A stretch of 18,762 nt of DNA from JAGWRA01 sp035534615 (GCA_035534615.1 DATLRO010000130.1:1-18762); one strand, 5' to 3'. Positions 1-8,621 are shown, counted from the first letter of the stretch. Numbers and translations: made by a program. Notes: generated from the sequence alone by a model not told the origin.

Positions 1-101
1 CGTTCAAGGAGACGTACAACCGCGAGTGGCTGATCGCTCGACTCGGCTATCGATCGCCGGCGCAGGCACGTCAGGCGTTTGCGCTCACGCCCGCGGCGTG
101 A
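1..101 (+). CDS. IS3-family transposase, C-terminal fragment (5' end outside window)
   Basis: The reading frame beginning at base 3 gives 32 residues and a TGA at 99-101. It contains YNREWLIARLGYRSP followed by an A/F-rich end, which resembles the extreme C-terminus of IS3-family OrfB (rve/DDE integrase) transposases, where a 'YN..R....LGY.SP' motif closes the protein. The catalytic DDE residues would lie upstream of the window. The fragment overlaps by 17 bp, tail to tail, with the 3' end of the HEPN-domain gene on the other strand. No terminal inverted repeat is recognisable downstream of the stop, so the IS end may be eroded or deleted. The fragment is short, so the family call rests on this one motif. 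Confidence 0.65.
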   Translation, partial: FKETYNREWLIARLGYRSPAQARQAFALTPAA

Positions 102-1485
102 TTACCATCAACGCGCTGTCCAATTCTCGTGCGGCGGTACAATGCAGGACAACAAATCTGTGCGTGCCTGCATTCCGCGCGTGCTTCTTCGACCGCAGAT
201 AACCGCCGTAGTAATCATGTGCCAGTTCCGTCAGCGCGATGAGTGCGGCGTTGCCAGCCTCGATCTCGTCTTCAACCGTCTTCAGCCACTTGAGGGGCGT
301 TGCAAGTTTTCCCTTCTTGGCTTTGTCGCGCTCATGCCAGCACGTGCCGAAATACACGGCCTGCGGATCGCCGCCGATCTTCAAGTAGACGTTAGCCGCC
401 GCGGCGACCTTGTCGAGAACATCGACGGCAGCCTTCTGGGCCATCACGAGAAGGCTCTGCTTGATGCCGTAGCGGGCGTAGTCGAGCGTGTCCACATAGG
501 CGCCCGTTTCTGGCAGTTCCCCTTCCAGAGCGGTATAGGCAAGCCATCGTGCCGTCAGGAAGTCGGCTTTCAGGACATTCCAGCTCGAGAAGATGATTGG
601 CGTCTCCATCGCCGCTTCTATCGGCTGAGTGACCGAGCGAATGGCCAGATGATCCCAGCGCCCAACGTCGGCGCCGACGCCCTCAACGTCCACGCAGAGC
701 GCGAGGCGATGCCGCCGGACGAAGTCCGCGTATCCCGAGACGGGCGGCAGCTCCTTGACGGGAACCGCCGTATCGTCAAGTTGGAATTCCTTCAGCAACT
801 CTTCGATGCGCGTCACGCCGCGCGACCCAGCGTACTCGTGAGCCGCTGAAAGTTGCGCGCGCGCCTGTAAAATGTAGCGCACCGCAGCGCGGCGGATGGG
901 ACCATCCGCGTCGACCTGTTTCTTCAGGCGCCATCTGAGCAGCGAGGCGATGCCCGAGAGCGCGACCCCATTGGCCGGATCAGCGCTGATGGCCGCAGCA
1001 TACATGTCGTATGCCTCAATCCATCGGTAAGAGTCCTTCAACTGGTTGGCGAGATTGTTCAGCGATGACGAGCGGATAGACGCGTGTTCGGATTTGTCGG
1101 CGGCCTGTTGAAACAGCGTCCTGACTTTCTGACGCTGGTCTGCGGTGTCGAGACGACCGGGTTTGCCGAGGTCCTGAAGACGCGCCAGCTCGGCGAGGCC
1201 GTTCGCCAGGTTGTAGATGCAATCTGGAAACGTGACGAGTGAAGGGCTCCGGAACACGTCGACGCCTTCCGTCACAATCGCGGCGTCGTTCAACTTACCG
1301 CCCGCTTCGATGAAAACCATGGCGCGAATGCGCTCGATGTTCACAGCGTTGAGATCGTCCCTGGGGCGAAGCCGGCGTGCCGCTTCAATCGCGGCTGCGG
1401 GATCCTTGTCGAGAATGTTGTACAGCCGCTTCCGCTCGGCCGTGACGGCTGCCTGGAGGCGTTTGGTGGGAATTTGTTTTGCCAT
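85..1485 (-). CDS. TPR-like protein with C-terminal LA2681-type HEPN domain (putative RNase)
   Basis: The product is 466 aa. Residues about 90-235 look like degenerate TPR helices (for example WIEAYDMYAAAISADPANG). Residues about 250-466 match my recollection of the LA2681-like HEPN family: a YADFVRRHRLALCVD segment, NVLKADFLTARWLAY, LDKVAAAANVYLKIG, and finally RNAGTH. That last motif is the HEPN RX4H signature, with R437 and H442. HEPN proteins with this motif are often metal-independent RNases in defence and toxin-antitoxin systems. The ATG at 1485 is 2 bp beyond the abiEii stop, so translation is probably coupled to the AbiE pair. No signal peptide or membrane segment is seen. The last codons overlap the IS3 transposase fragment, so the true C-terminus may have been altered by the insertion. 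The function within an AbiE operon is inferred. Confidence 0.72.
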   Translation of the reverse strand: MAKQIPTKRLQAAVTAERKRLYNILDKDPAAAIEAARRLRPRDDLNAVNIERIRAMVFIEAGGKLNDAAIVTEGVDVFRSPSLVTFPDCIYNLANGLAELARLQDLGKPGRLDTADQRQKVRTLFQQAADKSEHASIRSSSLNNLANQLKDSYRWIEAYDMYAAAISADPANGVALSGIASLLRWRLKKQVDADGPIRRAAVRYILQARAQLSAAHEYAGSRGVTRIEELLKEFQLDDTAVPVKELPPVSGYADFVRRHRLALCVDVEGVGADVGRWDHLAIRSVTQPIEAAMETPIIFSSWNVLKADFLTARWLAYTALEGELPETGAYVDTLDYARYGIKQSLLVMAQKAAVDVLDKVAAAANVYLKIGGDPQAVYFGTCWHERDKAKKGKLATPLKWLKTVEDEIEAGNAALIALTELAHDYYGGYLRSKKHARNAGTHRFVVLHCTAARELDSALMVITPRA

Positions 1486-1487
1486 TC

Positions 1488-2309
1488 TTACAGCTTAGCG
1501 GTCTCGCCTTTCCACGGCTCGCCCGGCAGGCGCTCGATGAGCTGTGAAGACACGACCGCCGCTTCGCCTTCTGGATCCCATGCGTATCCCGGCGCCAGCA
1601 GCGGACTGATGTCGGCCATGAATCTCGGGTCCGCGAGCTTCAGTGCCAGGTTCTCCTCAAACTGGGCGCGCGTCACGCTGTTGCCTTCATGGTCCATATA
1701 TTTCGCAAACGTCTCGACGACACGTTGCGGGCTGACGTCCGGGCTTTTCAGGGCGATTGCCAGGTCAAAAAGATCACGGCCCCGCTTGCGTTGATAGAGC
1801 GCGCGCAGCTTCGTGCCGAGCAGCTCGTCGAGCGTATAGGTGTGGACGTTGCACGAGCCCTCGAACCAACGGGACGATACGCCGAACGGAACTTCCTTCA
1901 AGCCGTAGACGGAAAAATGCTCACGCGTATTCGTTTCGACTTTCAGCTTTAACGGAATCGCAGGAATGTCTTCTGAATTAAAACGGTAGAGGAAGGTCAC
2001 GCGGCCTTCCGACTGCCTCCACCTGGGCTTGCCGAGCCACGGATCGAGCACGCTCCGTAGCGCATCCATCATCGGCCCGGCGGCCTCCGCCCTCGTCTGC
2101 ACCAGATCGATGTCCTCGGAGTAGCGCGCGGGTTTCAGATGGAGCTTATAGAGCGCCGTGCCGCCGCGGAACGCGAGGGCATCGTGCAGCGCCGGATGCG
2201 AGAAGATTTCCACAAGCGCCCGGCTGATGACGAGATCCTGCTCGACCTGCGCGTTGTCTGTCCACGGCACCTGTGACCGCCATTCGACAATGTGGCCATG
2301 CGGTATCAC
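1488..2309 (-). CDS. abiEii: AbiEii/AbiGii-type nucleotidyltransferase toxin
   Basis: The product is 273 aa, close to the usual size of AbiEii (DUF1814) toxins. The nucleotidyltransferase core is visible: FRGGTALYK (residues 48-55) and YSEDIDL (63-69) with the metal-binding pair D66/D68. KLKVETN (121-127) follows, then KLRALYQRKRGRDLFDL (167-183), the conserved basic/RD motif of the family. AbiEii proteins are the toxins of type IV AbiE systems, and related MenT toxins add nucleotides to tRNA acceptor ends. The start is GTG at 2309, overlapping the TGA of abiEi as GTGA, with a weak GTGGAG upstream. This is the standard translational coupling of AbiE pairs. All key motifs look intact, so the protein is probably active. 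Confidence 0.88.
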   Translation of the reverse strand: MIPHGHIVEWRSQVPWTDNAQVEQDLVISRALVEIFSHPALHDALAFRGGTALYKLHLKPARYSEDIDLVQTRAEAAGPMMDALRSVLDPWLGKPRWRQSEGRVTFLYRFNSEDIPAIPLKLKVETNTREHFSVYGLKEVPFGVSSRWFEGSCNVHTYTLDELLGTKLRALYQRKRGRDLFDLAIALKSPDVSPQRVVETFAKYMDHEGNSVTRAQFEENLALKLADPRFMADISPLLAPGYAWDPEGEAAVVSSQLIERLPGEPWKGETAKL

Positions 2310-3109
2310 GATTCGGGCTCCACTTCCGCATTGATCACCAGTTTCCAGTTTTCATCCCGTGAGGATGTTCCCTTGCGGGCGGTAGGCAAGAGCGTCGCTG
2401 AATCATGCGCGCGCGCGCGCACATAACTTTTCAGGGATTGCGCCTTGTCGCCTGCGCCCACGCGCTCAAGGAGGTAGCCGAGCCGCTGCGCCCACGGCAG
2501 CGGCGCAGTCGCGGCGACGGCGGTCAGCTTGGCGGGATCAAGCCGCTCTGCGAGTTCCGAGAGGACCGTGGCCACGTTATCAAGCCCGCCTGCCCGATGC
2601 TGGTAGCCCACCAGATCCAACGCGGTTGCTTCCGGGGTTGAAACGAGCAGAGCGCCTCGCATCGTGTTCATGCTCTGGACCGGCACCTCCCGGAGCCTCT
2701 TGCGCGCCATGAATGCGACACGAACGTTGCCACAGGCAATCGGCCTTCGGGTCTTGTCGACGAGAACCTGAAACTCCTGGGGGCGATGATGTGCCGCGCC
2801 GTGATACTGGGCGGCCGTCAGTAGCCCGGCATAGTAGGGCGCCTTCAGCGCCTTCATCAGGTCCGGGATGAATTGATCCGCCGGGAGGCAACCGAGGGAG
2901 CGGTACTCGGGCGGCACGATGACATAGAACCCGCGAAAGGGAGAGGCAATCGCATGGCGCTTGGCGAGACGATTCAGCGCGACCTTTACAGCCGCGGCGG
3001 ATATGCCGAGCGCGGATTGAGCCTCAGCGCTGTCGAAGTGCAGGCGACCGCTGGCAGCGAGATTCTCGATGAATTGCCGAGGCCTGAGGCGCGATTCTCC
3101 CGATTTCAT
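2306..3109 (-). CDS. abiEi: AbiEi-type antitoxin / transcriptional repressor
   Basis: From the ATG at 3109 the product is 267 aa. The N-terminal part (about 8-65) is a winged helix-turn-helix: FIENLAASGRLHF, then ALGISAAAVKVALNRLAKR and a wing FRGFYVIVPPEY. The remainder (about 75-230) carries the AbiEi antitoxin pattern, including YYAGLLTAAQYHGAAHHRPQEFQV and STPEATALDLVGYQHRAGG. AbiEi proteins neutralise AbiEii and repress their own operon through operator inverted repeats. One such repeat lies directly upstream. An in-frame TTG at 3115 is an alternative start. Neither start has a good Shine-Dalgarno sequence, so ATG is preferred by codon type. A (GC)6 tract inside the gene (2407-2418) is a possible slippage site. 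Confidence 0.87.
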   Translation of the reverse strand: MKSGESRLRPRQFIENLAASGRLHFDSAEAQSALGISAAAVKVALNRLAKRHAIASPFRGFYVIVPPEYRSLGCLPADQFIPDLMKALKAPYYAGLLTAAQYHGAAHHRPQEFQVLVDKTRRPIACGNVRVAFMARKRLREVPVQSMNTMRGALLVSTPEATALDLVGYQHRAGGLDNVATVLSELAERLDPAKLTAVAATAPLPWAQRLGYLLERVGAGDKAQSLKSYVRARAHDSATLLPTARKGTSSRDENWKLVINAEVEPES

Positions 3110-3115
3110 TCGCAA

Positions 3116-3138
3116 AAGGTAACATTTTTAGTTACTTT
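3116..3138. promoter_or_regulatory. Candidate AbiEi operator (inverted repeat)
   Basis: GTAAC (3119-3123) and GTTAC (3131-3135) form an inverted repeat around a 7-base AT-rich spacer. Arms extend to 8 bp with one mismatch. A further GCTACT lies 10 bp from GTTACT, about one helical turn. The repeat sits immediately upstream of the abiEi start, in the only AT-rich stretch of this spacer. AbiEi antitoxins are known to bind operator repeats and autorepress. A convincing -35/-10 pair could not be assigned. Confidence 0.5.
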
Positions 3139-3286
3139 GAGCTACTAGAATCGGAACGATTGGCAATGAACCTCAGGGACAGGCCTGAAATCGCTGAAGT
3201 CCTGCCGAGCTGACAACAGGCCGGACAACAGTCACCGCTGTTCCAGCCTGCCTCGCTTGACCAAATACTTGACCACTTGACCAGAA

Positions 3287-3310
3287 ACGGCCTCAGAACG
3301 ACGGGGCCGT
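3287..3310 (-). terminator. Weak candidate terminator downstream of tRNA-Leu
   Basis: ACGGCC (3287-3292) pairs with GGCCGT (3305-3310) around a 12-base loop. Read leftwards it is followed by TTTCTGG. It lies 30 bp beyond the tRNA-Leu 3' end and could terminate the gap-to-tRNA-Leu transcript. The T tract is short and the loop large, so the call is tentative. Confidence 0.3.
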
Positions 3311-3338
3311 CTTTGCTGTAACTAGATGATTTTAAAGG

Positions 3339-3425
3339 TGGTGCGGAAGAGGGGATTCGAACCCCTACGGTATTGCTACCGCCAGCCCCTCAAGCTGGTG
3401 CGTCTGCCAGTTTCGCCACTTCCGC
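3339..3425 (-). tRNA. tRNA-Leu (anticodon GAG)
   Basis: The minus strand folds into a class II tRNA. The acceptor arm pairs GCGGAAG with CTTCCGC, followed by discriminator A and an encoded CCA. The anticodon stem CCAGC/GCTGG carries the loop TTGAGGG, giving anticodon GAG. There is a long variable arm, GGCGGTAGCAATACCG, and a T arm GGGGTTCGAATCCCC. The long variable arm with GAG identifies a leucine tRNA reading CUC/CUU. It lies 103 bp downstream of secG on the same strand. It borders the AbiE-bearing accessory segment, and tRNA 3' ends are common island insertion sites. Confidence 0.96.
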
Positions 3426-3528
3426 GCGGAGAGCACTCACGGCTGCCGGAGCGGGCTGGCACCCGCCCGGCGCGCGCCTGGCCGGTCGGAGCGGTCAGGG
3501 ACCGCCTCCCGGACCGGCCGGCGTCCTG

Positions 3529-3837
3529 CTACTTCTTTGGCGCCGGCGCCGCCGGCGCGCTGATCGGCTTCGTCGTGCCCACCCCGCTCATGATCGACCC
3601 GGGCCCGCGCTGGCCGATGATCGCCAGCACCAGCGCCCCCACCATGAACAGCACGGCGCAGATGGTCGTGACCTTCGCGAGCACCGTCACCCCGCCGCGG
3701 GCGCCGAACGCGGTCTGGCTGCTCCCGCCGCCGAACGCGCTCGCCATGTCCCCGCCCCGCCCCTGCTGCAGCAGCACGACCAGCAGCAGCACGATGCAGA
3801 TGATGACGTAGAGTGTGTTCAGAAAGTAATACAGCAT
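3529..3837 (-). CDS. secG: SecG, preprotein translocase subunit
   Basis: The 102-aa product has the SecG layout. The first transmembrane helix (about 3-24, YFLNTLYVIICIVLLLVVLLQ) leads into the diagnostic QQGRGGDMASAFGGGSSQTAFGA segment. The second helix (about 52-75) is AVLFMVGALVLAIIG. A Pro/Ala-rich cytoplasmic tail ends the protein. SecG is the small SecYEG subunit that aids SecA-driven export across the inner membrane. A GGGGA lies just before the ATG. It is last in the gap-pgk-tpiA-secG run and is followed by tRNA-Leu, a common bacterial arrangement. Confidence 0.93.
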   Translation of the reverse strand: MLYYFLNTLYVIICIVLLLVVLLQQGRGGDMASAFGGGSSQTAFGARGGVTVLAKVTTICAVLFMVGALVLAIIGQRGPGSIMSGVGTTKPISAPAAPAPKK

Positions 3838-3906
3838 AGGTCCCCTGCCCGCTCCAGCCCCCGCCGCCGGGCCCCCCGGCCACCCGGTCTCCAGGCGGAC
3901 CGTCCA

Positions 3907-4674
3907 TTATACCGTCGCCGGCCGGCTCCTGGCCACGATCTCGGCAAAGGCCGCCACGTCGAGGCTGGCCCCCCCGACCAGCGCCCCGTCCACGTTGCCC
4001 GCCGCCATCAGCCCGCGGATGTTCTCCGGCTTCACGCTGCCGCCATAGACGAGGTGGCACTGCGAGGCCGCGTGCGCGTCGAACCACTCGGTCAGCCGCC
4101 TCCGGATGTGCCCGTGCGCCTCGGCCGCCTGGGCGGGCGTGGCATGGCGTCCGGTCCCGATCGCCCAGATGGGCTCGTAGGCGATCACCATCGCGCCCAC
4201 CTGGTCGGGCCTCAGCCCGTGCAGGCCGGCCTGCAGCTGCCGATCGAGGACGTCGAACATCGCGCCGGCGTCCCGCTGGTCGAGGGTCTCGCCGATGCAG
4301 ACGATCGGCGTGAGTTCCGCGGCCAGCGCCGCCAGCGTCTTGCGGTTGACGCCGGCGTCGGTCTCGCCGAACAGCGCCCGCCGCTCCGAGTGGCCGACGA
4401 TCACGTACTCGGCGCCCGCCTCCCGGATCATCGCGGCGCTCACTTCGCCGGTGAAGGCCCCCTCCGGCTCCCAGTAGAGATCCTGCGCCCCGACGCCGAC
4501 GTTCGAGTTCCGGGCCGCCTCGGCCACGGCGTGCAGGGCGGGAAACGGCGGCGCGAGCACGATTTCGACGCCGGTGACCTCCGCGACGAGCCGGCGGAAC
4601 TCCTTCGTATAGACGACGGCGTCGTGCACCGTCTTGTGCATCTTCCAGTTGCCGGCGATGAACGGGATTCGCAT
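3907..4674 (-). CDS. tpiA: Triosephosphate isomerase
   Basis: The product is 255 aa, the normal length for this TIM barrel. Catalytic elements are in place: N9-W10-K11 (GNWKMHK), H95 in VGHSERR, and E167 in AYEPIWAIGTG (the hinged loop follows). The phosphate-binding YGGSVKPEN (210-218) and DGALVGGASL (229-238) are also present. The enzyme interconverts dihydroxyacetone phosphate and glyceraldehyde 3-phosphate in the cytoplasm. It lies 47 bp downstream of pgk, so cotranscription is likely. A G-rich run (GGGGGGA) precedes the ATG at the right distance for a ribosome binding site. No anomalies were seen. Confidence 0.97.
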   Translation of the reverse strand: MRIPFIAGNWKMHKTVHDAVVYTKEFRRLVAEVTGVEIVLAPPFPALHAVAEAARNSNVGVGAQDLYWEPEGAFTGEVSAAMIREAGAEYVIVGHSERRALFGETDAGVNRKTLAALAAELTPIVCIGETLDQRDAGAMFDVLDRQLQAGLHGLRPDQVGAMVIAYEPIWAIGTGRHATPAQAAEAHGHIRRRLTEWFDAHAASQCHLVYGGSVKPENIRGLMAAGNVDGALVGGASLDVAAFAEIVARSRPATV

Positions 4675-4721
4675 GGCCTGTCCCCCCGTCGTTCCCCGAC
4701 GCCCCTCGCGCGCGTCCGGTG

Positions 4722-5912
4722 CTACTTGTTCGTCAACGCCTCGACCCCCGGCAGCCGCCGGCCGCCGAGGAAGTCGAGCGACGCGCCGCCGCCCACCGAG
4801 ATGTGGGTGATCCGGTCGGCCACGCCCGCCTTCTTCACCGCGGCCACCGAGTCGCCGCCGCCGATGATCGTCGTTCCCTTGACCGCGGCGACCGCCTTCG
4901 CGATGCCGGTCGTCCCGACGGCGAAGTCGTCGATCTCGAACACGCCCATCGGGCCGTTCCAGACGACCGTCCGCGCGTCGGCCAGCAGGGCGCCGTACGT
5001 CTTCACGGTGGCCGGGCCGATGTCGACCCCCATCCGGTTGCCGATGGCGGTGTCGCCGATCCGCAGCACCTCGTGCGGCGCGCCCGCCTCGATCCGGTCG
5101 GTCACGACATGATCGACCGGCAGCTCGAACCGGATGCCGACGCCGTCGGCGTAGCGCATGATCGAGCGCGCCGGCTCGAGCCAGTCCTTCTCGACGAGCG
5201 ACCGGCCGACCGGCATGTTCCGCGCCTTGAGGAACGTGTACGCCATCGCGCCGCCGATCAGCACCCGGTCGGCGCGATGGAGCAGATTCTCGATGACGCC
5301 CAGCTTGTCGGACACCTTGGCGCCGCCGACGATCGTCACGAACGGCCGTTCGGGCGATTCGAGCGCCCGGCCGAGATAGCGCAGCTCCTCTTCGAGCTGC
5401 AGCCCGGAGGCTGCCGGCTGGAGGAACTTCGTGATCGCGGCCACCGATGCGTGCGCCCGGTGCGTCACGCCGAACGCATCGTCCACGTAGAGGTCGGCCA
5501 GCGCGGCCAGCTCCCGGGCGAACTCCGGATCGTTCGCCGACTCGCCGGCGTGGAAACGGAGGTTCTCGAGCAGCACGACGTGGCTGCCCTGCGCGGCCTC
5601 CTGCACGGCGGCGGCCGCCGCCGGCCCGATGCAGTCGTCCGCGAAGACGACCGGCCGGTGCAGCAGCGCCGACAGGTGCTCGCCGATCGGGCGGAGGCTG
5701 AGGTCGGCGACGACCTTCCCCTTGGGGCGCCCGAGGTGCGAGGCGAGCACGACCGTGGCGCCCCGGTCGAGCGCGAAGTGGATGGTCGGCAGCGACGCCT
5801 GAATCCGCGTGTCGTCCGTGATCCGCCCGTCCTGCATCGGCACGTTGAAGTCGATCCGCACGAAGACCCGCTTGCCCTGGAGGTCGAGGTCCCGGATGCA
5901 GAGTTTGGCCAT
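4722..5912 (-). CDS. pgk: Phosphoglycerate kinase
   Basis: From the ATG at 5912 the product is 396 aa, typical for bacterial Pgk. Substrate-binding motifs are present: VRIDFNVP (18-25, with D21 and N23), R36 in DDTRIQ, and SHLGRPKG (58-65). Nucleotide-site motifs come near the C-terminus: VVWNGPMGVFE and TIIGGGDSVAAV. It catalyses ATP formation from 1,3-bisphosphoglycerate, or the reverse in gluconeogenesis. A GTG codon one codon upstream (5915) could also start translation. The AAGAGGAG sequence is better spaced from the ATG. The 112-bp gap to the upstream gap gene holds only GC-rich short repeats. Confidence 0.97.
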   Translation of the reverse strand: MAKLCIRDLDLQGKRVFVRIDFNVPMQDGRITDDTRIQASLPTIHFALDRGATVVLASHLGRPKGKVVADLSLRPIGEHLSALLHRPVVFADDCIGPAAAAAVQEAAQGSHVVLLENLRFHAGESANDPEFARELAALADLYVDDAFGVTHRAHASVAAITKFLQPAASGLQLEEELRYLGRALESPERPFVTIVGGAKVSDKLGVIENLLHRADRVLIGGAMAYTFLKARNMPVGRSLVEKDWLEPARSIMRYADGVGIRFELPVDHVVTDRIEAGAPHEVLRIGDTAIGNRMGVDIGPATVKTYGALLADARTVVWNGPMGVFEIDDFAVGTTGIAKAVAAVKGTTIIGGGDSVAAVKKAGVADRITHISVGGGASLDFLGGRRLPGVEALTNK

Positions 5913-6024
5913 CACTCCTCTTGTCGGATGCCGGTGACCGGGGCGCGCCGGGGCGCGCGATGCCGGACCGCGTCGCGCGCGGAACGGCCGCCGATGACCG
6001 CAGGGCCGGCCGCGCCGGCGGTGT

Positions 6025-7032
<1,008 letters not shown>

Positions 7033-7133
7033 GGTCTGCGCCTCCCTCCGGCCATTGCCGCGCCGCCCCGGCCGGGCCTGCGGGCCGGCCGCTGGACCGC
7101 CGCCCGGTTTCCTTCAGCGACGCGCAACCGCTC

Positions 7134-7163
7134 ATTGTAGAAGAACGGCTTGCGGAGGGTCAA
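7134..7163 (-). promoter_or_regulatory. Sigma70-like promoter for gap operon
   Basis: On the minus strand TTGACC (complement of 7158-7163) and TACAAT (complement of 7134-7139) are 18 bases apart. Each matches the sigma70 consensus at five of six positions. Transcription would begin near 7127 and leave a leader of about 95 nt before gap. The elements are interleaved with those of the plus-strand waaA promoter. Confidence 0.7.
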
Positions 7164-7179
7164 ACGCCCACGCTATACT
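7150..7179 (+). promoter_or_regulatory. Sigma70-like promoter for waaA/LPS operon
   Basis: TTGCGG (7150-7155) and TATACT (7174-7179) are separated by 18 bases. The -10 matches consensus at five of six positions and the -35 less well. Transcription would start near 7186, about 67 nt before waaA. The minus-strand -35 lies inside this promoter's spacer and vice versa, so the two promoters probably exclude each other. Confidence 0.65.
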
Positions 7180-7252
7180 CCGGCAGTCGTAAGCGCCGTG
7201 AACACCGCACTTTACGCTGATATGCGGCCCGGGGTCAAAGGCCGGCACGCCG

Positions 7253-8596
7253 ATGTATTTCCTCTACAGTTTCCTCACCCTGGTCGGGATGCTGCTCGTC
7301 TCCCCGTACTTTCTCTACCAGGCCGTCCGCTATCGGAAGTACGTCGGGAGCCTGCGGCAGCGGCTCGGCGCCCTGCCGGTCTCGTTCAATCTCGATAACG
7401 ACGAGTCGATCTGGATCCACGCGGTGTCGGTCGGCGAAGTGCTGACGGCGCGCGCGCTGCTGCCCGAGCTGCGGCAGCGCTATCCGCGCCTCCGCCTCTT
7501 CGTGTCGACGACGACGATCGCCGGCCAGCAGCTGGCGAGGCGGCGGCTGCAGGACGTCGACGCGATCTTCTATTTTCCGTTCGACTGGACGTTCGCCATC
7601 CGGCGGACGCTGAACGTGGTGAAGCCGCGGCTGTTCGTGATGATGGAGACGGAGATCTGGCCGAACCTGCTGCGCGAGTGCCGGCGGCGCGGCATCCGGA
7701 CGGCGCTGGTCAACGGCCGGATTTCATCGCGGTCGTATCCGCGCTACCGGCTCGTCCGGCCGTTCTTCCGCCGCGTGCTCGCCGACGTCGACCGCTTCTG
7801 CGTGCAGGGCGAGGAATCGAAGCGCCGGCTGATCGATCTCGGCGCCGACCCGTCCCGCATCGTGATCACCGGCAGCCTGAAGTTCGATTCGCTCGAGGCG
7901 GCCGCGCCGGCGACGCCGCCCGCGCGCGCGCGCGACCGGGTGCTGCGCTTCTTCCACGTCGCGCCCGGCCGGGTCGTCATCATCGCCGGCAGCACGCTCA
8001 AGGGGGAAGAGGCGGCGGTGCTGCGGGCGTTCCGGCGGGTGAAGACGGTGGCGGCGGACGCGCTGCTCATCCTGGCGCCGCGCCACCCGGAACGGTTCGG
8101 CGAGGTCGAACGCCTGGCGGCCGACGCCGGCTACCGCACGCTGCGGCGCAGCGAGCTGCCGATCGACGCCGAGCCGCGGGCCGACGTCATCGTGCTGGAC
8201 ACGCTCGGCGAGCTGGCGCGCCTGTACCAGATCGCGACGATCGTGTTCGTCGGCGGCAGCCTGGTCGACGCCGGCGGCCACAACATCCTGGAGCCCGCGG
8301 TCTTCGGCCGGCCGATCCTGTTCGGCCCGCACATGGAGAACTTCCGCGAGATCGCCGACGCGTTCCTGTCGAGCGGGGCGGCCCGCCAGGTGCAGTCCGA
8401 GCACGATCTCGAGGACCGGCTCGTGGCGCTGCTCACCGACCCGGTCCGCCAGGCGAGCCTCGGGGCGGCCGCGCGCGCCCTGGTCGAGGCGAACCGCGGG
8501 GCCAAGGACAGGAGCCTCGCGGTGATCGAAGCGCTCCTGCCGCCCGCTCCCGCCGGAGCCGACCGGGTCGTCCGGCCGTTCCGGCTCGTGCAGTGA
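7253..8596 (+). CDS. waaA: 3-deoxy-D-manno-octulosonic acid (Kdo) transferase
   Basis: The product is 447 aa, a GT30 glycosyltransferase that adds Kdo from CMP-Kdo to lipid IVA at the inner membrane. An N-terminal membrane anchor (about 3-25) precedes the IWIHAVSVGEV motif, whose E62 matches the catalytic glutamate of the family. MMETEIWPNLL (130-140) and VNGRISSRSY (153-162) complete the acceptor domain. GSLKFD, IAGSTLKGEE and GGSLVDAGGHNILEPA (335-350) form the CMP-Kdo-binding half. The ATG at 7253 has no strong Shine-Dalgarno sequence. It is the first gene of the LPS operon and 22-25 bp upstream of lpxK. Whether it adds one or two Kdo residues cannot be told. Confidence 0.95.
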   Translation: MYFLYSFLTLVGMLLVSPYFLYQAVRYRKYVGSLRQRLGALPVSFNLDNDESIWIHAVSVGEVLTARALLPELRQRYPRLRLFVSTTTIAGQQLARRRLQDVDAIFYFPFDWTFAIRRTLNVVKPRLFVMMETEIWPNLLRECRRRGIRTALVNGRISSRSYPRYRLVRPFFRRVLADVDRFCVQGEESKRRLIDLGADPSRIVITGSLKFDSLEAAAPATPPARARDRVLRFFHVAPGRVVIIAGSTLKGEEAAVLRAFRRVKTVAADALLILAPRHPERFGEVERLAADAGYRTLRRSELPIDAEPRADVIVLDTLGELARLYQIATIVFVGGSLVDAGGHNILEPAVFGRPILFGPHMENFREIADAFLSSGAARQVQSEHDLEDRLVALLTDPVRQASLGAAARALVEANRGAKDRSLAVIEALLPPAPAGADRVVRPFRLVQ

Positions 8597-8621
8597 TGCC
8601 GTCAGCCGCCCGGAGGCGGTG

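Noticed and set aside
2407..2418. (GC)6 tract inside abiEi as a phase-variation switch
   Set aside because: Short GC runs are expected at this base composition (a similar CG run occurs in waaA). No evidence of length variation can be seen.
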